Origin: Streptomyces sp. M41(2017)
GTDB taxonomy: Bacteria; Actinomycetota; Actinomycetes; Streptomycetales; Streptomycetaceae
Reading direction: 5' to 3'
Length of the DNA stretch: 64,000 bases
NCBI RefSeq assembly: GCF_002078175.1
Contig: NZ_MWFK01000001.1
Location: 1,364,001-1,428,000, forward strand
Under the pieces are notes generated by a model. That model was not told where the DNA came from. It ran no database searches and was given only the letters and a program-made list of their open reading frames with translations. The position numbers were made by a program, and so were the translations under genes. Shown here piece by piece: positions 28,678 to 37,065 of the stretch. Each line of letters starts with the position of its first letter. The stretch's first letter is position 1.

Positions 28678-28700
28678 GGAGGTCCCCCTAGGGGACCTCC
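28678..28700. promoter_or_regulatory. Perfect palindrome between the ABC exporter and the MFS gene
   Basis: GGAGGTCCCC (28678-28687) and GGGGACCTCC (28691-28700) are perfect 10-bp arms with a 3-nt loop. It lies in the 450-bp region between divergent exporter genes and could be an operator or a leader hairpin. The rest of 28376-28825 contains no gene and no second clear signal. Confidence 0.55.
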
Positions 28701-28825
28701 ACCCTTCGGTGGACAACTCCTCGGGGTCGCGTCCACCCCCGGGCCCACCGGCGGACGCCCTCCCGCGCCCCTGCCCCCAAGTGGCAAGCTGGTCCCGGCA
28801 GACGGATGCAGGGGGAAGGGATCCC

Positions 28826-30349
28826 GTGGGCGAGGGGGACACCGGGATACCGGTCGTGCAGGAGAAGCCGCCGGTCGGAGACCGTGCGGACGACCGCCGC
28901 CGGCGGGCCGTCGTCGCCGCGCTCATGCTGGCGATGGGGCTGGCCGCACTCGACTCCACCATCGTGTCGACGGCCGTGCCGCAGATCGTCGGCGACCTCG
29001 GCGGGTTCTCCGTCTTCTCCTGGCTGTTCTCGGGCTATCTCCTGGCCGTCACGGTCACCCTCCCCGTCTACGGCAAGCTCTCGGACACCTTCGGCCGCAA
29101 ACCGGTCCTCGTCGCGGGCGCGGCCGTCTTCCTCATCGGCTCGCTGCTGTGCGCCACCGCCTGGAACATGGCGGCGCTCATCGCCTTCCGGGTCGTGCAG
29201 GGGCTGGGCGGCGGCGCCCTCCAGGGCACCGTGCAGACCCTCGCCGCCGACCTGTACCCGCTGAAGGAACGCCCCAGGATCCAGGCCAAGTTGTCCACGG
29301 TGTGGGCGACCTCGGCGATCGCGGGCCCCGCTCTCGGCGGTGTCCTCGCCGCGTACGCCGACTGGCGGTGGATCTTCCTCATCAACCTGCCGATCGGTGC
29401 CGTCGCCCTCTGGCTGATCGTCCGCCACCTGCACGAACCGCAGCGGGCCCCGCTGGCCCGCCGGCCCCGCGTCGACTGGGCGGGCGCCCTCGCCGTGTTC
29501 GCCTGCGGCGGTGTCCTGCTGACCGCCCTCGTGCAGGGTGGGGTCGCCTGGGCCTGGCTGTCGGCGCCCTCGCTCGCCCTGTTCGGCGCCGGACTCGCGC
29601 TGGTCGGCGTCGTCGTGGCCGTCGAGCGGCGCGCGGCGGAGCCGATCATCCCCGGATGGGTGTGGCGCCGCCGGACGATCGCCGCCGTCAACCTGGCCCT
29701 CGGCGCGCTCGGCCTGCTCATGGTCGCGCCGACGGTCTTCCTGCCCACCTACGCGCAGGCCGTCCTCGGTCTCGCCCCGGTCGCCGCCGGTTTCGTGCTC
29801 TCCGTATGGACGTTGAGCTGGCCGGTGTCCGCGGCGCTCAGCCAGCACGTCTACCGCAGGATCGGCTTCCGCAACACCGCCTTGATCGGCATCGGCACCG
29901 CCACCCTCCTGCTGCTCGCCTTCCCCTTCCTCCCGTATCCCGGCGAGCCGTGGCAGCCCGCGCTGCTGATGCTGCTGCTCGGCGGCGCGCTCGGGCTCTT
30001 CCAGCTCCCCCTGCTCATCGGCGTCCAGTCCACGGTCGGCTGGGCCGAGCGCGGCACGACCACCGCCTCCGTCCTCTTCTGCCGCCAGACCGGACAGACC
30101 CTGGGCGCCGCCCTCTTCGGCGCCGTCGCCAACGGAGTGCTGGCCGCGCGGCTCGGCGGCGCCGGAGACCTCGACGCGGTGACCCGGGCCCTCGACTCGG
30201 GCGCGCCGGCCGGACATCTGCGGCACGCGGTCGCCGACGCCGTCCACGCCGTCTACCTCGGCGCCGCGGGGGCCGCCGCCCTCGCCTTCCTCGTCCTGCT
30301 GCTCGTCGCACCGCGCCGCTTCCCCGTCCTCAAGGACGCGGCGGACTGA
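28826..30349 (+). CDS. MFS drug exporter, DHA2 (EmrB/QacA) family
   Basis: A 507-residue, 14-segment proton-driven exporter. Family motifs are LDSTIVSTAVPQI (motif D1), YGKLSDTFGRKPVLVAGA (motif A), RVVQGLGGGALQG (motif B) and WATSAIAGPALGGVL (motif C). The GTG start at 28826 follows a GGGGGAAGGG ribosome site. The 25-residue N-terminal tail is acidic then basic. It is divergent from the ABC exporter and stands alone, with no adjacent TetR/MarR gene. The substrate is probably an antibiotic or other amphiphile. Confidence 0.93.
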   Translation: MGEGDTGIPVVQEKPPVGDRADDRRRRAVVAALMLAMGLAALDSTIVSTAVPQIVGDLGGFSVFSWLFSGYLLAVTVTLPVYGKLSDTFGRKPVLVAGAAVFLIGSLLCATAWNMAALIAFRVVQGLGGGALQGTVQTLAADLYPLKERPRIQAKLSTVWATSAIAGPALGGVLAAYADWRWIFLINLPIGAVALWLIVRHLHEPQRAPLARRPRVDWAGALAVFACGGVLLTALVQGGVAWAWLSAPSLALFGAGLALVGVVVAVERRAAEPIIPGWVWRRRTIAAVNLALGALGLLMVAPTVFLPTYAQAVLGLAPVAAGFVLSVWTLSWPVSAALSQHVYRRIGFRNTALIGIGTATLLLLAFPFLPYPGEPWQPALLMLLLGGALGLFQLPLLIGVQSTVGWAERGTTTASVLFCRQTGQTLGAALFGAVANGVLAARLGGAGDLDAVTRALDSGAPAGHLRHAVADAVHAVYLGAAGAAALAFLVLLLVAPRRFPVLKDAAD

Positions 30350-30709
30350 CCGCGGGCCGGCACCGCCCGCAGCCGGCGACGGGGGTCCGGACACCGGCGC
30401 GCGCATGGCCCGTCGGGGAGCCGCCGGACCCGGCGCCGCCCGCGCCCGGGGAAAGCGCGTTCACGTCCCATCCGTCACGGGGTGCACTCCAGTCCCACAC
30501 GTGACGTCCTGCGAAACCCCTCCGGAACTCCGGCGGAACTCCACAGGTGAACGCGGGTAACACCCCAGGTCACCGAAGTAAGCGCGTACCGACCGACCAG
30601 TTCGGTCAAACCGCTACGCACGCGAGCTACCTACGAGTAGCGTGCGCTGCTCACCCCCCAGCTCCCTGCGGTCCCCGCACCGGACCCGAGCCACGCAAGG
30701 AGAACCGGG
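30350..30709 (+). other. Intergenic region upstream of the DUF485/permease operon
   Basis: No gene is seen. Near the 3' end is a possible operator (CCGACCAGTTCGG, inside 30594-30610) followed by TACGAGTAGCGT (about 30631-30642), whose TAGCGT could be a -10 box. AAGGAG precedes the ATG at 30710. Confidence 0.4.
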
Positions 30710-31291
30710 ATGCCCGACGCATTCTCGTCCCCCGAGCACCCAAGGCCACGCCAGCAGCACCCGCAGCACCCGTACCGGCAGAACCGGCCGTACGACCGGA
30801 ATCCGCAGACCCCGCCTCCCCAGCCGCAGGGAGACCCCTCCTCCCCCGCGTATCCCCCTTACCAGCCGCCTCGGGCACGGCCCCCTCAGCAGCCGTACCA
30901 ACCGGACCAGCCGCACCTGACCTATCCCTGGCAGCCCCGGCCGAAGCCGCCCGAGCCGGCCCCGCGGCGCAGGCCGCGCCATCGCGCGCTCGGGCAGCAC
31001 AGCGACATCCGCGTGCTGCGCGGCGCCTACCGCCGGCAGCGCCGCGTCGCGACCCTCACCGCGCTCGGCTACTTCACCCTCTTCCTCGTCCTGTCCGCGT
31101 TCGCCCCGTCGCTGATGACGAGCACCGTGTCCGGCGGACTGTCGACCGGACTGCTCCTCGGCCTGCTCCAGGTCCCCGTGACCTGCCTGGCGATCGGACT
31201 GTACGAGCACAGCGCGCGCCGGAGCGTCGACCCGATCGCCGACCGGATCCGCAGACAGGCCGAACTGGACGCACGGCGGGAGGCGGCATGA
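30710..31291 (+). CDS. DUF485 membrane protein, partner of the symporter
   Basis: A 193-residue protein. The first 85 residues are a Pro/Gln/Tyr-rich disordered tail, unusual for the family. The rest is a DUF485 (YjcH-like) domain with DIRVLRGAYRRQRR and two membrane segments (about 112-132 and 142-165), then EHSARRSVDPIADRIR. In E. coli the DUF485 protein YjcH sits next to acetate permease ActP, and the same pair occurs here with an ATGA overlap, pointing to a shared complex or stoichiometric expression. Confidence 0.9.
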   Translation: MPDAFSSPEHPRPRQQHPQHPYRQNRPYDRNPQTPPPQPQGDPSSPAYPPYQPPRARPPQQPYQPDQPHLTYPWQPRPKPPEPAPRRRPRHRALGQHSDIRVLRGAYRRQRRVATLTALGYFTLFLVLSAFAPSLMTSTVSGGLSTGLLLGLLQVPVTCLAIGLYEHSARRSVDPIADRIRRQAELDARREAA

Positions 31292-32925
31292 TGACCGGGT
31301 TCAGCAGTTCCGCGCAGACGATGTCGCTGGTGGCGTTCACCGCGGTGGCCACGATCACGCTCCTGCTGTGCGTGATGACGGGCCCGGACCGCGACGACCT
31401 CGACGAGTTCTACACCGGGTACGGATCGCTCTCCCCGATGCGCAACGGCCTCGCCATCGCCGGCGACTACATCTCCGCGGCGACCGTCCTCGGCACCGGC
31501 GGCGTCATCGCCCTGGCCGGCTACGACGGCGTCGTCCTCGCCCTGAGCACCGCCCTGTCCCTGATGCTCCTGATGTTCCTGCTGGCCGAACCCCTGCGCA
31601 ACGCGGGCCGGTTCACCATGGGCGACGCCCTCGCCCGCCGCACCCCCGGCCGTGCCGTCCGCAACACGGCCTGCGCGGTGACCATCGTCGCGCTGCTGCC
31701 GCTGATGCTCGTCCAACTCGCGGGCGCCGGCGACCTGCTGGCCTTCATCCTCGGTTTCTCCAGCGACTCCCTGAAGACCGGCTGCGTCATCGGCCTGGGC
31801 GCCCTGATGATCAGTTACGCGGCGATCGGCGGTATGAAGGGCACCGCCCTCATCCAGATCCTGAAGATCGTGATGCTGCTCGGTTCGGGCGCCGTGGTCG
31901 CCGCCCTCGTCCTGAACCGCTTCGACTGGAACCCCGGCGCCCTCCTCGACAGCGCCGCCGCGAACAGCGGCGTCGGCGCCGCCTACCTCCACTCCGGGCT
32001 CCAGTTCGCGGGCGGCTCCAACCCCCGCCTGGACATGATCACTTCGGAGCTGACGGTCGTCCTCGGCGGCGCCTGCCTCCCGCACGTCACCATGCGCATG
32101 TACACCGCGGGCAGCGCCCGGCAGGTGCGCCGCTCGCTGTCCTGGGCGGTGCCGTGCGTCGCCCTGTTCGTCCTCGTCATCGGCGTGATCGGGTTCGGGG
32201 CCACCGCCCTCGTCGGGCGGGACGTGATCGTCGCGGGCGACCCGCAGGGCAACACGGCCTATCTGCTGGGATCCCGGGCCGTGTTCGGCGCGTCCGTCTC
32301 CACCGCCGAGACCCTGCTCTTCACCACGGTCACGACGGCGATCTTCCTGACCCTGCTCGCCTCCGTCGCCGGGATGATCCTGGCCTGCGCCAACTCCCTG
32401 GCCCACGACGTGTTCGCGCACAGCCGGTTCTTCCGGGGCCGCCGCCGCGGCGACGAGCTCTCCCCGCGCCGCGAGATGCTCCTCGCCCGCGTCTCCGCGC
32501 TGGCGGTGGGCGGACCGGCCATCCTGCTCGCCACCCTCGCCCAGCACCGCAGCCTGCAGCCCCTGATCACGCTGTCGTTCTGCCTCGGCGCCTCCGCCAT
32601 CGCGCCCGCGCTCGTCTACAGCCTCTTCTGGCGCCGCTACACCCGAACCGGCCTGCTCGCCACGCTCATCGGCGGCACCCTCACGGTCCTCCTCCTCATG
32701 CCCGGCACCAACCTCGTCTCCGGCTCCCCCACCGCGGCCTTCCCGGACGCCGACTTCAACTGGTTCCCGTTCACCACCACGGGCATCGTGTCGATCCCGC
32801 TGGGCTTCGCCTACGGCTGGCTCGGCACGGTGGTCTCGGGCCGCCGCAAGGCCGAGGAACAGCGCCGGCAGTACGAGGCGGTGGAGGGCTGGATCCTGGC
32901 GGGGGCGGTACGCAGGGGAAGGTGA
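31288..32925 (+). CDS. Sodium:solute symporter, ActP-like (acetate/monocarboxylate) permease
   Basis: A 545-residue transporter of the SSS family with about 13 membrane segments. Family markers are LAIAGDYISAATVLGTGGVIA, FTMGDALARRTPGRAVRN, ISYAAIGGMKGTALIQILK and GACLPHVTMRMYTAGSARQVRRS. ActP-type proteins import acetate and similar short acids with cations. It overlaps the DUF485 stop by 4 bp (ATGA), with a second in-frame ATG directly following. Substrate choice is inferred from the pairing, not shown by sequence. Confidence 0.9.
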   Translation: MMTGFSSSAQTMSLVAFTAVATITLLLCVMTGPDRDDLDEFYTGYGSLSPMRNGLAIAGDYISAATVLGTGGVIALAGYDGVVLALSTALSLMLLMFLLAEPLRNAGRFTMGDALARRTPGRAVRNTACAVTIVALLPLMLVQLAGAGDLLAFILGFSSDSLKTGCVIGLGALMISYAAIGGMKGTALIQILKIVMLLGSGAVVAALVLNRFDWNPGALLDSAAANSGVGAAYLHSGLQFAGGSNPRLDMITSELTVVLGGACLPHVTMRMYTAGSARQVRRSLSWAVPCVALFVLVIGVIGFGATALVGRDVIVAGDPQGNTAYLLGSRAVFGASVSTAETLLFTTVTTAIFLTLLASVAGMILACANSLAHDVFAHSRFFRGRRRGDELSPRREMLLARVSALAVGGPAILLATLAQHRSLQPLITLSFCLGASAIAPALVYSLFWRRYTRTGLLATLIGGTLTVLLLMPGTNLVSGSPTAAFPDADFNWFPFTTTGIVSIPLGFAYGWLGTVVSGRRKAEEQRRQYEAVEGWILAGAVRRGR

Positions 32926-32946
32926 GGCCGCTGCCGGCGAGCCGGG

Positions 32947-33834
32947 TCACTCGGCGGGGGCGCGCCCCGTCAGCGACATGAGGCTGCTGCGTACGTGGTC
33001 CATGTGGGCCCGCACGTCGTCCCACCGCTCCCCGTGCTCACGCAGCACCCGCTCGGTCTCGCGGGCGATCCGGTCCTCGCGGACCCGTGCCTCGGCGATC
33101 ACCTCGGCCGCCCGCACCTCCGCCTCGTCCTGCCGGCGCCGGTCCGACTCCTCCGCCTCGGCGAGGGCCCGGCCGGCCTCGGCGAGCGCGGCCTCGGCGC
33201 GGGCCACCCGGTCCTCGTGGTGCGCCTCGAACGCGGCCTCCCGTTCGACGGCGGCCCGTTCGGCCTCCGCCCAGCGCACCGCCTGCTCCTTCTCCTGTTC
33301 GACGAGGAGCCCCTCGGTCCGCCGGCGCACCTCGCGCAGCCCGGCCAGGGCCTCGCCCCGGTTCTCCTTGACCTCGCGCCGCGCGGAGATCCGTACGTCG
33401 TCGGCCTCGGCCCGTGCGGCGAGCAGCCGTTGCCGGGCGTGCTCCTCGGCCTCGCCGCACACCTCGTCGGCGTAGGCCTGTGCCGCCTCCCGTACCGCTC
33501 GGTCCGCCGCCTCGGTCTCCTCCACCGCCGACCGGACCCTCTGCCGCGCCGCTTCGCGCAGCGCCTCGGCCTCCTCCTCGCCGAGCTCGAAGATCCGCCG
33601 GGCCCGCTCACCGAGTTCGTCGTACGTCTGCGGGACGAGCCCGGCCACGGCCTCCCGCATCCGCTCCGCCTCGGCCTCCATCTCCTTCTCCAGCACGGTC
33701 AGCCGGGCGGCGCGCTCCCAGGCGGCGTCGCGGTCCGCGGAGAGCGCCGCGGCGTACGCGTCGACCTGTTCGGGACGGTAACCACGTCCCCGTACGGCCA
33801 TGAAGCCGTGCGGTGACACCGATGTGCTGCTCAT
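32947..33834 (-). CDS. DivIVA/FilP-like coiled-coil protein ('cellulose-binding' family)
   Basis: A 295-residue cytoplasmic protein. The start GFMAVRGRGYRPEQVDAYAA is the DivIVA-type N-terminal motif (RGYRPEQVD), and the remainder is a long, almost continuous Glu/Ala/Arg coiled coil (about 35-280). Streptomyces relatives are annotated as cellulose-binding proteins but include cytoskeletal elements at hyphal tips (FilP/Scy relatives). A role in polar growth or filament formation is likely. The paralogue here is small and monocistronic. It converges with the upstream symporter 20 bp apart. Confidence 0.82.
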   Translation of the reverse strand: MSSTSVSPHGFMAVRGRGYRPEQVDAYAAALSADRDAAWERAARLTVLEKEMEAEAERMREAVAGLVPQTYDELGERARRIFELGEEEAEALREAARQRVRSAVEETEAADRAVREAAQAYADEVCGEAEEHARQRLLAARAEADDVRISARREVKENRGEALAGLREVRRRTEGLLVEQEKEQAVRWAEAERAAVEREAAFEAHHEDRVARAEAALAEAGRALAEAEESDRRRQDEAEVRAAEVIAEARVREDRIARETERVLREHGERWDDVRAHMDHVRSSLMSLTGRAPAE

Positions 33835-34118
33835 CCTTTGACCCCTCTCCGCCGACCCACACAAAATGACGATTTGGCGCACATCTTGATGGATCACACG
33901 GAAGTGTTCATAACGCGACACTCCGCCCGCAGGTTCGGACGTGAAGGGGTCGTTCACGCGTCATTTGAGGTCAGGAGCCTGCGAGGAGGGTGGCGCGCCG
34001 GGCGCGGAAAGGGCGCACCCGACCGTTCGGACGGACCCCCGGACGGACGCGCCCTCTCACAAGACGGGACCGGACGGGAACGCGAACGCGTCGGGCCGGA
34101 ACGCCCCCACACACACGA

Positions 34119-34153
34119 CGAGGCGCCCGCCCCGTCACCGGGCGGGCGCCTCG
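34119..34153 (-). terminator. Terminator of the SUKH-4/WHH operon
   Basis: CGAGGCGCCCGCCC (34119-34132) and GGGCGGGCGCCTCG (34140-34153) form a perfect 14-bp stem with a 7-nt loop. The remainder of 33835-34211 has an inverted CGTGAA/TTCACG pair near 33939-33957, in the promoter zone of the coiled-coil gene, and no gene. Confidence 0.85.
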
Positions 34154-34211
34154 ACCGTTCTCCGCAGCGGCCCTGCCGCCGCCGCGCTGTTCCCCTACCT
34201 CCGCATCGCGG

Positions 34212-37058
34212 CTACAGGAGTCCGTCCCACATCTGCTCCAGCAGGACCGACCACCAGCTCTCGGGCGAACCGAGCGCCGCCGGGTCGAGCGCGGCGAGCT
34301 GCGCCTGGAAGTCGACGGTCCAGCGGCCCGCCTGCTCCTGGTTGAGCCCGAACCGCAGCCGCCACATCCGGCCCAGCAGCCCCAGGCAGCGCGCGAACTC
34401 GGGCAGTCCCGTGTTCACGAACTGCGGCGGCACCGGAACACCGCCCGGACCTGCCTCCACCGGCACCGCGACGATGTTCGCCGTGCCGTACTGGACACAG
34501 ATCGCCTTGCCGAAGTCGCTGCCCATGACGAGGTACGAGCCCGCGTCGGGACCGGCCGCCACCCCGCGCTCCTGCGCCAGCTCGGCGAGCGTCGGCACGG
34601 GCCGGCCCGGCTGGGCCTGCGCCCAGAAGAACGGCCCCATGTCGAGCGGCAGTCCGGCCACGACCAGGGTGTGCGCCACGATGTCCGGCACCCCCTGCCG
34701 CGACACGGCGCCCTGGTCGAACCGGAACACACCCGGCCCGAACGCGGCCGCCAGCTCCTGCCCGATCGCCTCCGGCGGGACCGGCGGCGCGGGGTGCACC
34801 GGCGGGATCGGCGCCCGGACCGGCGCGGGACGCGCGGGCCCGTCCGCGACCTGATGCAATTCGCCCTGATGAGCCAGGAGTTGATGCATCCCCTGCTGCC
34901 GGCTCGCGTGGTCGGTGCCGTACGGAGCGATGCTCGTGATCCGCGCCTGCGGCCAGGTCTCCCGGATCATCCGCGCGCAGTACGCACCCGGCAGTTCACA
35001 GGACTCCAGCTCCGTGTGCAGCTCCAGCACCTGCTGCGGCGGCACGTTCATCGCACGCAGCTCGTGCAGGATCTGCCACTCCGGATGCGGGGTGCCCGGC
35101 GCGGACCGGCGGATCAGCTGCTGCTCCGAACCGTCCTGCGCGCGGTAGCGCAACACCGCCTGATAGCCGGGCCCGACGGTCGGCTGCGCCGCCTGCGGAT
35201 AGCCGTACGCGGGCGGCTGCTGACCGGGCAACGGCCCCGGGACACCCGGCGGCGTGCCGGGAGCCTGCGGCGGCAGCGGCGCCCCGGGGCCACCGACCGG
35301 CGGACCCCCGAACACCGTCGCCGCGTGGTGCGCCCCGCCCGGAGGCATCCCGCCGGGAGGCTGCGGCGCACCGGGAGCACCCGGCGGCTGCGGCGCGCCC
35401 GGACCACCGACGGGAGGCCCGGCGAGCATCGTCGCGGCATGGTGCACACCGTCGCCCGGAGGCGTACCGCCCGGCGAGCTCGGCGCGCCGGGACCGTTCT
35501 GCTGCTGCCGGGGAGCGCCCGGCGCACCGGGTGCGCCGGGAGTGCCCGGCGCCTGCGGAGCGCCCGGACCGCCCACCGCGGGCCCCGCCAGCATGGTCGC
35601 GGCGTGGTGCACACCGTCACCCGGAGGCGTGGCGGCCGGGGGCCGGGGTGCGCCCGGCGGACCCACGGGACCCTCCGGCCCCTCGGGACCGAGCTGCGGG
35701 ACGAGACTCGTCGGCACGTACCCGCCCGCGGGAGCACCGGGAGCACCCGGCCCGGGCGGCGGCGGAACGCTGCCCGGCCGTGCGCCCGGCACACCCGGAG
35801 CGCTCGGCGGATGCGGCGTCCCCGACCCGGCCGCGCGGGCCCCGCGCGGCGGCTGGGCCTTGCTCGTCGCGGCGTCGGCGATGTCACCGGCGTGCGGCGG
35901 CAGCGGCCGTTCCGGCGCCGCGGGCGGCGTGCCGGGAACACCCGGAGCCTGCGGAGCGGCGGGCGGCGGCGTGCCGGGACCGTGCGGGAACCCGTACGCG
36001 GGCGGCGTCCCCTGCGGACCGCCGGGAGGCGGCGTACCGGGACCCTGCGGATAGCCGTACGAAGGCGCAGCGGGCGGCGGGCCCGCGGGCTCGCCGTGTC
36101 CCTGCGCGGCACCGGACGGCGTGTCGGGGCCGGGCTGTTCGACCTTCGGGGCCATGGCGGTACGCGGAAGCCGACTGCCCCCGGACATCAGGGCCGTCTT
36201 GGCCTCCGGCAGCGAGGCGGGCGGCGGGGTGCCGGAATCGTCGGAGCCGGTCAGCGGCGGCGCGAACACGGTCGCCGGCAGCGGTACGGAACGGTCGTCC
36301 CCCGCGTCGGCGTTCGTGTCCGTCCCGGCCCACGGCGTCGCGTCGGCGGGCACTCCCGGCGTCGTGTCCCGCAGGTCCGGATCCGCGTCGTCGGCGCTCG
36401 CGGCGGCCGGCCACGGCGTGGCACCACCAGGAGCGGACGGCACACCCGGAGCAGGAGTGGGCGGGGCGTCGGCGGGCGGCGGAACCGGAGCCGGCGGTGA
36501 GGAAGCAGCGTGCGCCCCCGGCGCGGACGGAACACCGTACGCCCCCGAATGTCCCGATGCACCCGGAAGCGAACTCCCGTCCCCCGAAGCACCGTTCACG
36601 GACCCGTCGCCCGAAGAAGCGGCAGCCGCAGCCGGACGCGATCCCGCCCCGTCCGACGCCCCCGCACCCGCACGCCGGTCCGGAATACCCATCCGGTCCG
36701 CGGCCTCCTGCAACCACTCCGGAGGACTCAGCAAGAACGACGTCTGATTCAGATCCACCCGCGCCGGAGGCTCCGGCGCCGGCTCGGGAGCACCGTCCGG
36801 ACCCCCGTACTCCTCCTCGTACCGACGGATGACCTCACCCACCGGCAGCGCGGGCCACAACGTGGCCTCCCCGCTGTCCCGGGCGATCACCAGGCGCTGC
36901 GCACCCCCGTCGGAACGCGGCCCCTCGGCCCGGTCCTCCGCCCACACCACGAAACCGAGTTCGAACTCCCGCACCCGCACCTCACGATGCTGGTACCCGG
37001 GCACGTCCCCGTTGATCCACTCCTCGGCGCGCTCCTGCGCCTGCGCGAACGTCACCAT
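34212..37058 (-). CDS. Imm35-like / deaminase-like / SUKH-4 multidomain protein with a long Pro-Gly linker
   Basis: A 948-residue cytoplasmic protein (no signal peptide, no membrane segment). Residues 1-85 resemble immunity family Imm35 (YrhB): EEWINGDVPGYQHREVRVREFELGFVVWAEDR. Residues about 95-620 are a Pro/Gly/Ala linker with three copies of an HHAATMLAGP-type motif (about 478, 534 and 575). Residues about 629-735 look like a nucleic-acid deaminase of polymorphic toxins, with HPE (about 659) and C-x6-C in SCELPGAYC (about 687-694). Residues about 763-948 are a SUKH-4 immunity domain. It starts 8 nt after the WHH-SUKH gene stop, so the two are one operon. It could be a tamed toxin-immunity fusion. 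Confidence 0.8.
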   Translation of the reverse strand: MVTFAQAQERAEEWINGDVPGYQHREVRVREFELGFVVWAEDRAEGPRSDGGAQRLVIARDSGEATLWPALPVGEVIRRYEEEYGGPDGAPEPAPEPPARVDLNQTSFLLSPPEWLQEAADRMGIPDRRAGAGASDGAGSRPAAAAASSGDGSVNGASGDGSSLPGASGHSGAYGVPSAPGAHAASSPPAPVPPPADAPPTPAPGVPSAPGGATPWPAAASADDADPDLRDTTPGVPADATPWAGTDTNADAGDDRSVPLPATVFAPPLTGSDDSGTPPPASLPEAKTALMSGGSRLPRTAMAPKVEQPGPDTPSGAAQGHGEPAGPPPAAPSYGYPQGPGTPPPGGPQGTPPAYGFPHGPGTPPPAAPQAPGVPGTPPAAPERPLPPHAGDIADAATSKAQPPRGARAAGSGTPHPPSAPGVPGARPGSVPPPPGPGAPGAPAGGYVPTSLVPQLGPEGPEGPVGPPGAPRPPAATPPGDGVHHAATMLAGPAVGGPGAPQAPGTPGAPGAPGAPRQQQNGPGAPSSPGGTPPGDGVHHAATMLAGPPVGGPGAPQPPGAPGAPQPPGGMPPGGAHHAATVFGGPPVGGPGAPLPPQAPGTPPGVPGPLPGQQPPAYGYPQAAQPTVGPGYQAVLRYRAQDGSEQQLIRRSAPGTPHPEWQILHELRAMNVPPQQVLELHTELESCELPGAYCARMIRETWPQARITSIAPYGTDHASRQQGMHQLLAHQGELHQVADGPARPAPVRAPIPPVHPAPPVPPEAIGQELAAAFGPGVFRFDQGAVSRQGVPDIVAHTLVVAGLPLDMGPFFWAQAQPGRPVPTLAELAQERGVAAGPDAGSYLVMGSDFGKAICVQYGTANIVAVPVEAGPGGVPVPPQFVNTGLPEFARCLGLLGRMWRLRFGLNQEQAGRWTVDFQAQLAALDPAALGSPESWWSVLLEQMWDGLL

Positions 37059-37065
37059 CGCAAGC

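Noticed and set aside
33990..36500. 836-codon plus-strand frame opposite the SUKH-4 gene
   Set aside because: Arg-rich translation of the reverse of the Pro/Gly linker; the minus frame has recognisable domains and a ribosome site.
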